Source: Barnesiella propionica
Lineage (GTDB): Bacteria > Bacteroidota > Bacteroidia > Bacteroidales > Barnesiellaceae
Assembly (NCBI RefSeq): GCF_025567045.1
Contig: NZ_JAOQJK010000001.1
Span: 62,001-126,000, forward strand
Reading direction: 5' to 3'
DNA: 64,000 nucleotides
The first letter of the stretch is position 1, and every line of letters starts with the position of its first letter. Positions 1 through 8,650 of the stretch are shown piece by piece. The position numbers and the translations under genes are program-made. Below the pieces are notes generated by a model that had not been told where the DNA came from, ran no database searches, and saw only the letters and a program-made list of their open reading frames with translations.

Positions 1-793
1 TAGGAATCGCTACCAACACCTGATATAAATAGGATAAAATACGGTCCTTTACCCCTGAGATGTTTCTACTTGCAAAAATAAGCCGGTTACGTGTATGATA
101 ATATACTTGTAACGGACTTTGCAAACCCACACTGGCACTTTCTTTATGACCTATTACCGCCTGTGGTTCATACCATATACCGAATCCATGCTCCTGCATA
201 CGCCTGCACCAATCCAGCTCTTCATAATACAAAAAATAATCTTCCGGCATTACACCGAATATCTCTATATCTTTACGGCGTATCATCATAGCCGCCCCGT
301 TAGCAAATGCAGTCTCCCCGGCCCTGTCGTACTCGCCGTTATCTTTCTTCCCGTAACCGAGAAATTCATTCCTAAGCGTGATACGGCTCATCGGAGTTGC
401 CCCGGCATATTGCAATACCGTATATTCGGGCCAAAATGTGGTTTTAGGAGAAACGCAACCTATATTGGGATCACGTTGCAGACACTCCACCAGAACCGAC
501 AAAACCGGCTTCGTAATTACCGTATCGTTATTCAGAAAAAACAAATAATCTCCCTTTGCCTTTCCGATGCCTAAATTATTTCCCCCTGCAAATCCCAAAT
601 TTTCTTTGCTACAAATAATTGTCACATCGGGAAATTTGTCTTTCAGCCTCTCTCCGTCACGATTGCGGGAAGCATTATCTACGATAATGACTTCATAAGG
701 ATGAGTTTCGACTCTCCTTAACGAATCTATCAATTCGCAGGTATCGTTAAACCCGTTATAATTTACCAATATAATAGATACCAGATTATTCAT
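1..793 (-). CDS. Family 2 glycosyltransferase, C-terminus beyond the window edge
   Basis: I translated this frame by hand from the ATG at 793; it stays open for 264 codons to the left edge. The protein starts MNNLVSIILVNYNGFNDT and carries the GT-A signs of rhamnosyltransferase-like GT2 enzymes: IIVDNAS, then ENLGFAGGNN, then a metal-binding FLNNDT, then EELDWCRRM. Such enzymes add one sugar to a lipid-linked glycan on the cytoplasmic face of the inner membrane. The start codon overlaps the stop of the upstream gene by 8 nt (GATGAATAA), which implies translational coupling in the exopolysaccharide operon. The acceptor and sugar cannot be read from sequence. Confidence 0.9.
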   Translation of the reverse strand, partial: MNNLVSIILVNYNGFNDTCELIDSLRRVETHPYEVIIVDNASRNRDGERLKDKFPDVTIICSKENLGFAGGNNLGIGKAKGDYLFFLNNDTVITKPVLSVLVECLQRDPNIGCVSPKTTFWPEYTVLQYAGATPMSRITLRNEFLGYGKKDNGEYDRAGETAFANGAAMMIRRKDIEIFGVMPEDYFLYYEELDWCRRMQEHGFGIWYEPQAVIGHKESASVGLQSPLQVYYHTRNRLIFASRNISGVKDRILSYLYQVLVAIP

Positions 794-1955
794 CGGAAGA
801 TACGTTTTGATGTGGTGTGTTATTAAAACTCATATCTTTACGGTACATCCGGATACAGGCGCCTACATAGCTCCGGACAGATACACATATTAATACAGGC
901 AATTTCAATAAACTCATGAACAAAGCCCGGTTGTACATCTCGAAAGGTATAGCTATGGCAAAAATAACCATTTCCAGGAATATAAGGCTCCACCATTTTA
1001 CTGAAACGGGGAAAGAAACAAAACTCCAGATAACAGCAAAAAGTACAGCTGTTATAAATCTTATTTGTTTGGGAAAAGGAATCCACTGGAAGAACTTATC
1101 CACCATATTTTTATTTATGGCGCCCGATTTCATGGCTTTCAACAGAGACGCCAGAACTACGGTTTGAGAATGAGCCCACCGGATACGCTGTCCGAAAAAT
1201 ATCTTCTCGGTTGCAGTCTTTTCATCATAAACATAGACCTTATCTCCATAATCTACAAAAATACCTTCTTTCGCCAGTAAAACTTCCATTTCCTTATCTT
1301 CGGCGAAAGTCGTACATTTTCCAATGTTTTCTTTTATCCAGTTAAAATCGAAAACGATGCCAGACCCGATAATGGCTGAAGAAAAACCGGCATTCACATG
1401 CCCTTTCCTGTAAATCGTATTGTTTATCTCTTCGGCAACAGCATCCCATACCGCGACAGAAGTATTACAGTTTTTCCAGGTCCGGTGTAATTGCAAAGCA
1501 ATATCTTCCCGGGAGACATTGTTAACCTGCTTCAAAAAATCTTTACCAACTATATTATCGGCATCCAAAATAATAACCTTATCATATCCTTCTATCCGGT
1601 CCAAAGCAAACTTGATGGCTTTCGACTTTAAACTTTGCTTAAAATCCGGTATTAATAATTTTACAGGCAATTCGGATAAAATCCGGTTTGTTTCATCCGT
1701 CATTTTATCAGATACCACTACAACCTTATATCTATCTTGTGGATAATCCTGATCCAGGAACTTACAGACCGAGTCCAATATAACAGCATCTTCCTTATAA
1801 GCAGGAAAAATAACGGCGAAAGATTGCAATGAAGTCTCATGCTTTTTACCTTTGGAGGTGCGTGGAAAAAAGGAATAAAATGTAAAATAGGCGTTATATA
1901 AAACATATAGCGCAATAACACAGAATATAAAATAATCTATAATCGTAAAAAGCAT
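786..1955 (-). CDS. Membrane-anchored family 2 glycosyltransferase, processive type
   Basis: 389 residues. A membrane helix spans about residues 3-28, the GT2 catalytic domain about 45-270, and further hydrophobic segments lie at about 295-355. Catalytic signs are DAD at 131-133, ED at 219-220 and QRIRW at 256-260. The last is the QxxRW motif of cellulose, hyaluronan and poly-GlcNAc synthases, so it may add several sugars or couple synthesis to membrane passage. It is a close relative of the protein at 7447-8646 (same layout, with IYRKGH/IFRKGH and GSG motifs). The AT-rich 99-nt gap upstream has its own -7 box, so it can be expressed apart from the rest of the operon. Confidence 0.9.
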   Translation of the reverse strand: MLFTIIDYFIFCVIALYVLYNAYFTFYSFFPRTSKGKKHETSLQSFAVIFPAYKEDAVILDSVCKFLDQDYPQDRYKVVVVSDKMTDETNRILSELPVKLLIPDFKQSLKSKAIKFALDRIEGYDKVIILDADNIVGKDFLKQVNNVSREDIALQLHRTWKNCNTSVAVWDAVAEEINNTIYRKGHVNAGFSSAIIGSGIVFDFNWIKENIGKCTTFAEDKEMEVLLAKEGIFVDYGDKVYVYDEKTATEKIFFGQRIRWAHSQTVVLASLLKAMKSGAINKNMVDKFFQWIPFPKQIRFITAVLFAVIWSFVSFPVSVKWWSLIFLEMVIFAIAIPFEMYNRALFMSLLKLPVLICVSVRSYVGACIRMYRKDMSFNNTPHQNVSSDE

Positions 1956-1982
1956 GTTTTCAATAAATTAATAAATTTACAA

Positions 1983-1990
1983 CAAATATA
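1983..1990 (-). promoter_or_regulatory. Internal promoter -7 box (TATATTTG)
   Basis: Read on the minus strand this matches the Bacteroidales -7 consensus TAnnTTTG and lies 28 nt before the ATG at 1955, inside an AT-rich gap of 99 nt within an otherwise tightly packed operon. No clear -33 TTTG is visible. It would give the last two visible glycosyltransferases separate transcription. Confidence 0.5.
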
Positions 1991-2054
1991 TATTATTTAT
2001 TATAATCACAGAAAAGAAGTATATATCATTTTCCGTGTATTACTATTAAATCTT

Positions 2055-3170
2055 TTACTCATCGATAAAACCGATAACTTTTTTCATTTGATTTTCCCAT
2101 GAAAGATTTTCAATGCTATTTCTTATCGCTTCCGGGGTATCTTTCACCTGACGCCGAAAATCTATAAGACGGGCAATATCAATAGGACTCTCATCCGCCG
2201 GAGCTTTGATTATATATGGTTTCTTTTCAAAATCACTATCGGTCTCGGAATATACGAAAGGAATACCCCGTGCGGCATACTCTCTGTTTTTCAATGTTTT
2301 TATAGAAGTAATACCGCTACGATGCCTGGCAAGGCTACCGATCCCCATATCGGCTTTTTCAAATAATTCATCCAACTCTTTACCATGTTTTGCACCATGT
2401 AAAATGACATACTTCTCCAAAGCGTATTGACGGATAAGCGTAAATATCTCTTTTCTTTCTCTTTCACCGAAGAAATCCCCTATCAAATGAAAATAAACCC
2501 TATAGGAAGGAGCATCTTTATAATAATGACCTAATCCTGCAATTAACCGATCAAATCCATGCCAGTAATGAATTTCCGCCACTCCTATAAGGTGCAATTC
2601 TTTCTGAATATCTCCGGAATTCTCTTTCAATTTTATACGGCTGAAATCAATCCCGTTCGATATACGGATCGTAGGAATCCCGAAAATGTCTTCATAATCG
2701 GAAAATGTAACGATACGATCGATATGATATTTCAAAAAACGTCTGAAACATTTATCGGCAAATAACTTCAAGTTTTTCTTGGCTCCTTTGTATTCCTGGT
2801 CATACGGGTAAGTAGGAATTTCCATTACGATATGTACCCCCATATCCCGCAACTGTTTCAGCATGTGCAAAACAACAGGTCTGGCATTATGAGCAGAACG
2901 TATATATACAAAATCAATATTATTTTGTCTTACATAATTCACAACCGAATTATATTCTATGCGTTTCAATATCTTCCCCTTTAAACCGCCGCCATAATCA
3001 CCAATAACCTTATCATCTACCCGCCTTTGTTTATATCCGTTCTCATCGGTCAAATAACATAACTCCGTAGCAACGCCGCATGCTTTCAATGCGGTTACCT
3101 GATAATGTATCTTTTTACTAATCCCGTTCGCCGGATTAAATCCGTGAAAAATAAGAAATAAGGCTTTCAT
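2055..3170 (-). CDS. Family 4-like glycosyltransferase
   Basis: 371 residues from ATG 3170. A longer frame would begin with TTG at 3185 inside the upstream gene, but 3170 lies 1 nt after that gene's stop and gives a natural N-terminus, MKALFLIFHGFNPANG. The fold is GT-B: an N-terminal half with the glycine-rich FNPANGISKK loop, and a C-terminal half with HLIGVAEIHYWHGFDRLI and a sugar-nucleotide binding stretch, IGSLARHRSG followed by LKNREYAARGIPFVYS. Such enzymes build glycans from nucleotide sugars with retention at the inner membrane. The donor is unknown. Confidence 0.87.
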   Translation of the reverse strand: MKALFLIFHGFNPANGISKKIHYQVTALKACGVATELCYLTDENGYKQRRVDDKVIGDYGGGLKGKILKRIEYNSVVNYVRQNNIDFVYIRSAHNARPVVLHMLKQLRDMGVHIVMEIPTYPYDQEYKGAKKNLKLFADKCFRRFLKYHIDRIVTFSDYEDIFGIPTIRISNGIDFSRIKLKENSGDIQKELHLIGVAEIHYWHGFDRLIAGLGHYYKDAPSYRVYFHLIGDFFGERERKEIFTLIRQYALEKYVILHGAKHGKELDELFEKADMGIGSLARHRSGITSIKTLKNREYAARGIPFVYSETDSDFEKKPYIIKAPADESPIDIARLIDFRRQVKDTPEAIRNSIENLSWENQMKKVIGFIDE

Positions 3171-3171
3171 T

Positions 3172-4107
3172 TTATTTTTTGACAAATGATTTGAATAATA
3201 AAATAAGTAAATTTTTTCCGGTTACATATTCCCGATAACGGGATAAACAGTATTGAGCAATATGCAACCGATCCTTGAACGGCATTTTATAGGACAACCA
3301 TACGGCGGCATTTAACATTCCTGACAGATATTTATCCATCGTCTCTTTTGTTTGGGGATGTTTTTCTACATATTTCAGCAATTCATCGGCTACAATAAAA
3401 TAGCTGTCCATATTTCGAAGGGAGAACCGGTTTGTCATGATAGAATTTTCCCGTATTCTTCTTCTAAAAAAATTTTCATGAATGCACATTACCTTTTCTG
3501 CCTGTAAATAAAGAAGACCTGTAAAAAGCTGGTCTTCATGAATAATACCGGGATAAAACATCATTGTTTTGGTTTTAACAAAATCTGTCTTTATAAAATT
3601 AAGACACGCAGAAGGTGAATAAGCTTTATTATCCAGCAAAATATTCAGAACTTCAAGTCCTGTATAAATACGGTTCTCATCGGTATATTTATTTCGCTGA
3701 TACGATAATCCCAAATCGCGGGCAGTATCCGGATTCAAAATGGCAGCATCAAAAAAAACAAAATCCAAATCATAATTTTGACATTTATCATAACACCGTT
3801 CCAATGCATCCGGCTCCAAATAATCATCGCTATCCATAAAATATAAATACTCGCCTTCGGCTTGTAAGATTCCGGCATTCCTGGAACAGGACAAACCTTG
3901 GTTATCTTGAGAGAAAACCTTTATACGATTATCCTGAAGAGATAATTTATTGATAATTTCGGGGCTTTTATCCGTGGAACCATCATTTATAACAAGTATC
4001 TCTATATCCCGAAGTGTCTGGCCGATTATCGAATTAATGGCGATCTCCACATATTCCCCGGTATTGTAAACGGGTACTATGACACTTACTTTAGGTATCT
4101 CTTTCAT
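3172..4107 (-). CDS. Family 2 glycosyltransferase
   Basis: 311 residues with a textbook GT2 start (VSVIVPVYNTGEYVEIAINSI), then EILVINDGSTDKSPEI, SCSRNAG and the metal-binding FMDSDDYLEPD at about residue 91. The C-terminal part (MDSYFIVADELLKYVEK and onward) is typical of capsule and O-antigen transferases. The enzyme is cytoplasmic or peripheral to the membrane and inverting. It lies 9 nt after the flippase gene and 1 nt before the next glycosyltransferase, in the middle of the exopolysaccharide operon. Confidence 0.92.
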   Translation of the reverse strand: MKEIPKVSVIVPVYNTGEYVEIAINSIIGQTLRDIEILVINDGSTDKSPEIINKLSLQDNRIKVFSQDNQGLSCSRNAGILQAEGEYLYFMDSDDYLEPDALERCYDKCQNYDLDFVFFDAAILNPDTARDLGLSYQRNKYTDENRIYTGLEVLNILLDNKAYSPSACLNFIKTDFVKTKTMMFYPGIIHEDQLFTGLLYLQAEKVMCIHENFFRRRIRENSIMTNRFSLRNMDSYFIVADELLKYVEKHPQTKETMDKYLSGMLNAAVWLSYKMPFKDRLHIAQYCLSRYREYVTGKNLLILLFKSFVKK

Positions 4108-4116
4108 AACAATAAA

Positions 4117-5580
4117 TTATTTGTCCGTATGATTTTTATTTAAGAATTTTAAATTACGGAACCTATCCGATAAATCATATTCTTTACTCCACTGGGTATA
4201 TATAAAAAACACCAGCAGAGAAACGATAATCTTCGCTGCCAGGCTTATATAAATAGACATATAGTCTATCCATAAGGACAGTACATACAACAATATTATC
4301 ATACAGACGCTAAGAATCACAGGAGTAATAAACTGTTTCCAAAAATTACTCATAGACATCCTAAATGTCACTTTATACATCGTAAGATAACACTGGAGAA
4401 AATTCAATACAACAGCAATGCTCATAAATACAGCTACAATCTCCAGTTTTCCGAAACCAAAAACGCCCACACAAATGGCAGATACGGATGAGAAGGCCGA
4501 GAATACGCCGCATATAAACAAAGACCGTGTATCATTCCCAGCCTGGAATAAAGCACCGGAAGTATTCAACAATATCTGTAACCCTACCGTAACGGATAAA
4601 ATACGAAATACCGGAACAGAGGGCAACCATTGTCCGCCGAAAATAATCAGCGTAATTTCCCGGGCAGTAAAAAAAAGAAAAACCGATAAAGGGAAGCCGA
4701 TATAAGCCAGAAAATGGATAATCTTCTCGTAGGATAACAACATTTTAGTTTTATCTTTCTGCATTTCCGAAAAAACAGGATGCATAACAGGCCCTAATAC
4801 ATGCGAAACATTTTGCAAAGGCAGCATCATCAAACGGTAGGATTTTTCATAATATCCCAACGGAGCCATACCCATATATTTTCCTATAATGAGTTTATCC
4901 ATATTCTTTCCTGCATAATTAAGCAGATTGAATAAAAACTGGTACAAGGAATAATTGGAGATTTTCCTGACCGGCTCCATATCGAGATGCCACCGGAAAG
5001 TCTGAGGATAACGGCGGATATTCAATATAAATATAAAAACAGACGATAAAACAGGATTAACGACGAGTGCATAGATGCCGGCTCCGAGATAAACGGAAAA
5101 TATAGCTAAAATACCTGTACTGATCTGTACAAAGAAAGTTCTGCCCGCAATATACTTAAATTCTTTACGCTTATAAATAAGAGCATTGGGAACAATATTT
5201 ACCGTTGCAAAAAAAAGATTAACAGAAAGAAGCTGGCAAATAACCGTCAATGTAGAATTGTTATAATAGCGGCCGATAAGCCAGGATAGACCAACGAATA
5301 GTAAAGAGATAAAGATACCGATCCAAAGTGTAAAAGTAAAAATAGCCGATATTTCCCGCTTATTCAGATCTTTATGCTGAATAATTGCCGGCCCTATTCC
5401 CATTTCGGAAAACGTACTGAAAAAAGCAATGATAACTGTAGCTATTGCGACAACACCAAAATCTTCAGGAACCAGCATACGTGAAAGTATTCCTGCGATC
5501 ACCAACGAAATCAACATTCCCGAATATTTGGAGATTGCAGTATAAAATGCACCCGAAAATAAATCTTTTTTTACCGACAT
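4117..5580 (-). CDS. wzx: Wzx-type polysaccharide flippase (MOP superfamily)
   Basis: 487 residues with about 12-14 hydrophobic segments. The N-terminus, KKDLFSGAFYTAISKYSGM, followed by GILSRMLVPEDFGVVAIATV, matches the polysaccharide-transporter branch of the MOP superfamily (WzxC/PST-like). These proteins move undecaprenyl-linked oligosaccharide units from the inner to the outer leaflet of the cytoplasmic membrane. Together with the Wzy-like protein at 8651 and the Wzc-like protein at 10119 it completes a Wzx/Wzy-dependent assembly line. Confidence 0.92.
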   Translation of the reverse strand: MSVKKDLFSGAFYTAISKYSGMLISLVIAGILSRMLVPEDFGVVAIATVIIAFFSTFSEMGIGPAIIQHKDLNKREISAIFTFTLWIGIFISLLFVGLSWLIGRYYNNSTLTVICQLLSVNLFFATVNIVPNALIYKRKEFKYIAGRTFFVQISTGILAIFSVYLGAGIYALVVNPVLSSVFIFILNIRRYPQTFRWHLDMEPVRKISNYSLYQFLFNLLNYAGKNMDKLIIGKYMGMAPLGYYEKSYRLMMLPLQNVSHVLGPVMHPVFSEMQKDKTKMLLSYEKIIHFLAYIGFPLSVFLFFTAREITLIIFGGQWLPSVPVFRILSVTVGLQILLNTSGALFQAGNDTRSLFICGVFSAFSSVSAICVGVFGFGKLEIVAVFMSIAVVLNFLQCYLTMYKVTFRMSMSNFWKQFITPVILSVCMIILLYVLSLWIDYMSIYISLAAKIIVSLLVFFIYTQWSKEYDLSDRFRNLKFLNKNHTDK

Positions 5581-5662
5581 AAACTTATAATTTCATAGTC
5601 ACTATGTATCCCATCCATCTAAATGCCGCTCAACAGCCTTTCTATTTATCTTTAAACAAATG

Positions 5663-6283
5663 TCAAACTCTTACCCACTCTCCTTTTTCCGGTTCATACC
5701 GTTTCACTACTCTGGCAGGATTTCCCACTGCAACACTATAATCCGGGATATTTTTGGTAACCACGCTTCCCGCTCCTATCTGACATCTTTTGCCTATATG
5801 CACTCCGGCCACGACTACGCAGTTAGCACCTATATGCGTATCTTCGTCTATCACCACCATCTTCTTATCTAATCCCTGATCTTTCGAGTTACGGGAACCA
5901 TCTTTATAGGTATGATTAAATCCCGATATAAACACATGCTGTCCTAACCCGCAACCAGATTTAATAACAACCGGACCTATAACGACAGAACCTATACCTA
6001 TTCTCACCTCATCGCCCAAAATCACATCGCCGGCACCATTGTTTATCGTAGTAAAGTCCTCAATGGTAGCACTATGTCCGACATCAAAACGATTCCATGG
6101 AAAAACATCTATTCTGGAACGCCGTGAACGAATGACCGTTCCTTTTCCTTTTTTATGCACAAACGGGTTAATAAACCATTTTACCCAAAGACGGGGCTTC
6201 GGATTTCTCTCTGGTACTATTAACCAGAGAATAAATCTCTTTATTTTATTATTTGCTTTTATCTTTTTCTTCAAACCGTCCAT
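5663..6283 (-). CDS. Hexapeptide-repeat acyltransferase (WcaF/VatD-like)
   Basis: 206 residues. From about residue 65 the chain follows a left-handed beta-helix rhythm (IEDFTTINNGAGDVILGDEV, IGSVVIGPVVIK, IGANCVVVAGVHIGKRCQIGAGSVV) and ends with DYSVAVGNPARVVKRYEPE, the usual close of sugar O-acetyltransferases. A catalytic His is likely in GFNHTYKDGSR. It probably acetylates one sugar of the repeat unit with acetyl-CoA. An 82-nt gap separates it from the flippase; I found no full -7 box there. Confidence 0.88.
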   Translation of the reverse strand: MDGLKKKIKANNKIKRFILWLIVPERNPKPRLWVKWFINPFVHKKGKGTVIRSRRSRIDVFPWNRFDVGHSATIEDFTTINNGAGDVILGDEVRIGIGSVVIGPVVIKSGCGLGQHVFISGFNHTYKDGSRNSKDQGLDKKMVVIDEDTHIGANCVVVAGVHIGKRCQIGAGSVVTKNIPDYSVAVGNPARVVKRYEPEKGEWVRV

Positions 6284-6311
6284 AAGGAAAAAATCATTTG
6301 TCTAAACATCA

Positions 6312-7436
6312 CTAAATTTTCTTCGAAAAGGTTTCGTATATATCCAACAGCTTTTCGGCTGTTTTTTTCCAAGAAAAATATTTTATCCTTTCCAAACCAT
6401 ACAAAACCTGAGCATCATACAATTCGGGGGAAGATTCCAATTCGAGCATTTTTTCCGCTATCTCTTCGGGTGAACGGGGATCGACCAACATTCCTCCGTC
6501 CCCTACGATCTCAGGTATAGCAGACGTATTACTGGTTATAACAGGTGTGCCGCAAGCCATGGCTTCGAGAGAAGGAATACCGAAACTTTCCCGAAAAGAT
6601 GTATATAAAAACGAAAATGCTCCGTTATACAGATACACCAAATCTTTATTAGGAATATACCCGGGAGAAAATAAATAAGGTTTTATCTCTTCTATATCTT
6701 GTTCTTTCAAAATAGTGTCTAATAATGTTTCTCTTAAATCCGCCACAAGTAAAGGGCGTTTCGCTGACGATTTCTTTAAATAAAGGCTATATGCTTTTAA
6801 AGTGCCAGCCGTATTTTTCTTAGGATCGGTGTTTCCCAAAAAGAAAAAATAGCCTGTTTCCGTTATATATTTGCGAACAACATCACTAACATTCTCAATA
6901 GGCTTAAAATGTGAGTTAAACCCGTTATATACGGCTATTATTTGATCAGCGGGTAATTGAAGAGTAGTTTGTATATGTCTGCACTCGAAATGAGACACCG
7001 TAATAATTTTCCGGCACTTAGGCAAAATACGGGGCACGACAAGTCTCCTGTATATACGTCCCATATTTTGATACCAGGACTTATTTTCATCTTGTCTCGG
7101 TTCCAAAAATATTATATCATGCAACGTGAGCACTAAAGGGACTTTGCAAAACAAAGGGGCGGTATTACTGGTGCAATGTAAACAATCGGGATTTATTTTA
7201 GAAACGGCCCGTGGCAAAGCAACTTGTTCCCATAAAGGATACGTAGGACAAGAAATTTCTATAATATGAAAATTCTCACATCCGGACAGGCATCGGTCTT
7301 CACCGGGACTAACCAGAATGTAGTATTCGTTTTCTTTATCTATTTTTTGCAGCTCCCGTATCGTTTCCAGGACTACAAAATCCATCCCATGCTTATTAGG
7401 GCGGAAAATACGTTGGGCTTCAATTGCTATTTTCAC
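6312..7436 (-). CDS. Family 4 glycosyltransferase
   Basis: 374 residues; the start codon is GTG at 7436 (GTG AAA ATA GCA), 10 nt after the upstream stop, with no better ATG nearby. The GT4 C-terminal signature is clear: FLGNTDPKKNTAGTLKAY, then the EX7E region SFRESFGIPSLEAMACGTPV followed by TSNTSAIPEIVGDGGMLVDP. The N-terminal domain has HCTSNTAPLF and LTLHDIIFL, as in mannosyl- and rhamnosyltransferases. It is a retaining enzyme that uses a nucleotide sugar and adds a residue to the lipid-linked repeat. Confidence 0.93.
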   Translation of the reverse strand: MKIAIEAQRIFRPNKHGMDFVVLETIRELQKIDKENEYYILVSPGEDRCLSGCENFHIIEISCPTYPLWEQVALPRAVSKINPDCLHCTSNTAPLFCKVPLVLTLHDIIFLEPRQDENKSWYQNMGRIYRRLVVPRILPKCRKIITVSHFECRHIQTTLQLPADQIIAVYNGFNSHFKPIENVSDVVRKYITETGYFFFLGNTDPKKNTAGTLKAYSLYLKKSSAKRPLLVADLRETLLDTILKEQDIEEIKPYLFSPGYIPNKDLVYLYNGAFSFLYTSFRESFGIPSLEAMACGTPVITSNTSAIPEIVGDGGMLVDPRSPEEIAEKMLELESSPELYDAQVLYGLERIKYFSWKKTAEKLLDIYETFSKKI

Positions 7437-7446
7437 GGTACTTCAA

Positions 7447-8646
7447 TTATTCGTCATGAGGAGTATGAACAAACGTCTTATGGGAACGGAATATGCGAAA
7501 ATGATTAAAAAACATAAGCATAAACAGAACCGGCACATAAAAAAGCGCTTTTAACAACCGCTTATTTACAAGATAGTCCGGAATAGCCAAAGCAAATGTC
7601 ACGCATAAAACACCAAATAAAATGAACCATTTTATCGACATATAAAAACTGAATGGCAATAATAAACACGCTATAATAAGAATACTGCCAAAAAGCATTA
7701 CCCTGGGAGGCATAATCCACTGGAACAATTTATTACAATAATCCCAGTTCCCGTTAAATAACGCTTTGGGTAATGCCCGGGCTCCTAAAAACAAGTTATG
7801 TACCTGACTGAACAACCATCTTTTTCTTTGTTCGTAGAACTGTGAACTTTTCTTTACTTTTTCATCATAGGTATGGATATCGGCCAGATATTCTATATAG
7901 ATATTTTGTTTCAACAATAATACTTCCAGTTGTTTGTCTTCTCCTACCGAATCGGCGTTATATATAATCTTTCTGAAAATATCGTATTCGAAAGCCATTC
8001 CTGAACCGATGAGACCGGCAGAGAAACCCAATTTAGTATGTCCTTTCCGGAAAATAGAATTATTCATTTCCTCACTCACCGCATCCAGTACCGCAACACT
8101 CGTATTCATATTTTTGGCAACGCGATGCGTCTGGACGGCAGAGCAACCTGAATAAAATGCATTATTAAGGTGTTCAAGGAAATCGGGATCGACCAGATTA
8201 TCTGCATCCAGAACGACAACCATATCATATTCCGGTTTATTTTCCGCGATGTAATCGGTTGCTTTTTGAAGGGCGCGTATTTTCGTATGGCATGTTTCAT
8301 CCACAGTTATTACTGTGGCGGACAAAGCTTCCAATGCCTTATTCGTTTCATCTTTCATTTCGGCCGAAATGACAAAAACGTCATAATTTTCCCTGGGATA
8401 TTTTTGTAAGAAAAAATCTTTTACCGAATTTACTATGACTTTATCCTCCATATATGCAGGGAACAAAACAGCAAATTTATACTTCTTAGCAGCAGGGGGA
8501 TACTTATTTTCTGATTTACCCACAGATTTTGCGGCAAAGACAAATAAATATAACACAAAAATAGCGAATATCAAGAATAGCACTGCATCTGCTATCCTGA
8601 AAATATACTCACCGTTTTCTAAATTAAATAAAGACTCGATGTCCAT
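7447..8646 (-). CDS. Membrane-anchored family 2 glycosyltransferase, processive type
   Basis: 399 residues, the paralog of the protein at 786-1955. It has an N-terminal membrane helix (about 18-40), a GT2 domain with DAD at 147-149, GED at 235-237 and QRKRW at 273-277, and C-terminal membrane segments from about 300. It differs from its paralog in the loops around the acceptor site, which suggests two related but distinct linkages rather than recent gene doubling. It starts 4 nt after the polymerase gene and ends 10 nt before the GT4 gene. Confidence 0.9.
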   Translation of the reverse strand: MDIESLFNLENGEYIFRIADAVLFLIFAIFVLYLFVFAAKSVGKSENKYPPAAKKYKFAVLFPAYMEDKVIVNSVKDFFLQKYPRENYDVFVISAEMKDETNKALEALSATVITVDETCHTKIRALQKATDYIAENKPEYDMVVVLDADNLVDPDFLEHLNNAFYSGCSAVQTHRVAKNMNTSVAVLDAVSEEMNNSIFRKGHTKLGFSAGLIGSGMAFEYDIFRKIIYNADSVGEDKQLEVLLLKQNIYIEYLADIHTYDEKVKKSSQFYEQRKRWLFSQVHNLFLGARALPKALFNGNWDYCNKLFQWIMPPRVMLFGSILIIACLLLPFSFYMSIKWFILFGVLCVTFALAIPDYLVNKRLLKALFYVPVLFMLMFFNHFRIFRSHKTFVHTPHDE

Positions 8647-8650
8647 GAAT

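Noticed and set aside
91..574. Plus-strand frames near the left edge
   Set aside because: They are shadows of the minus-strand glycosyltransferase that runs off the window.
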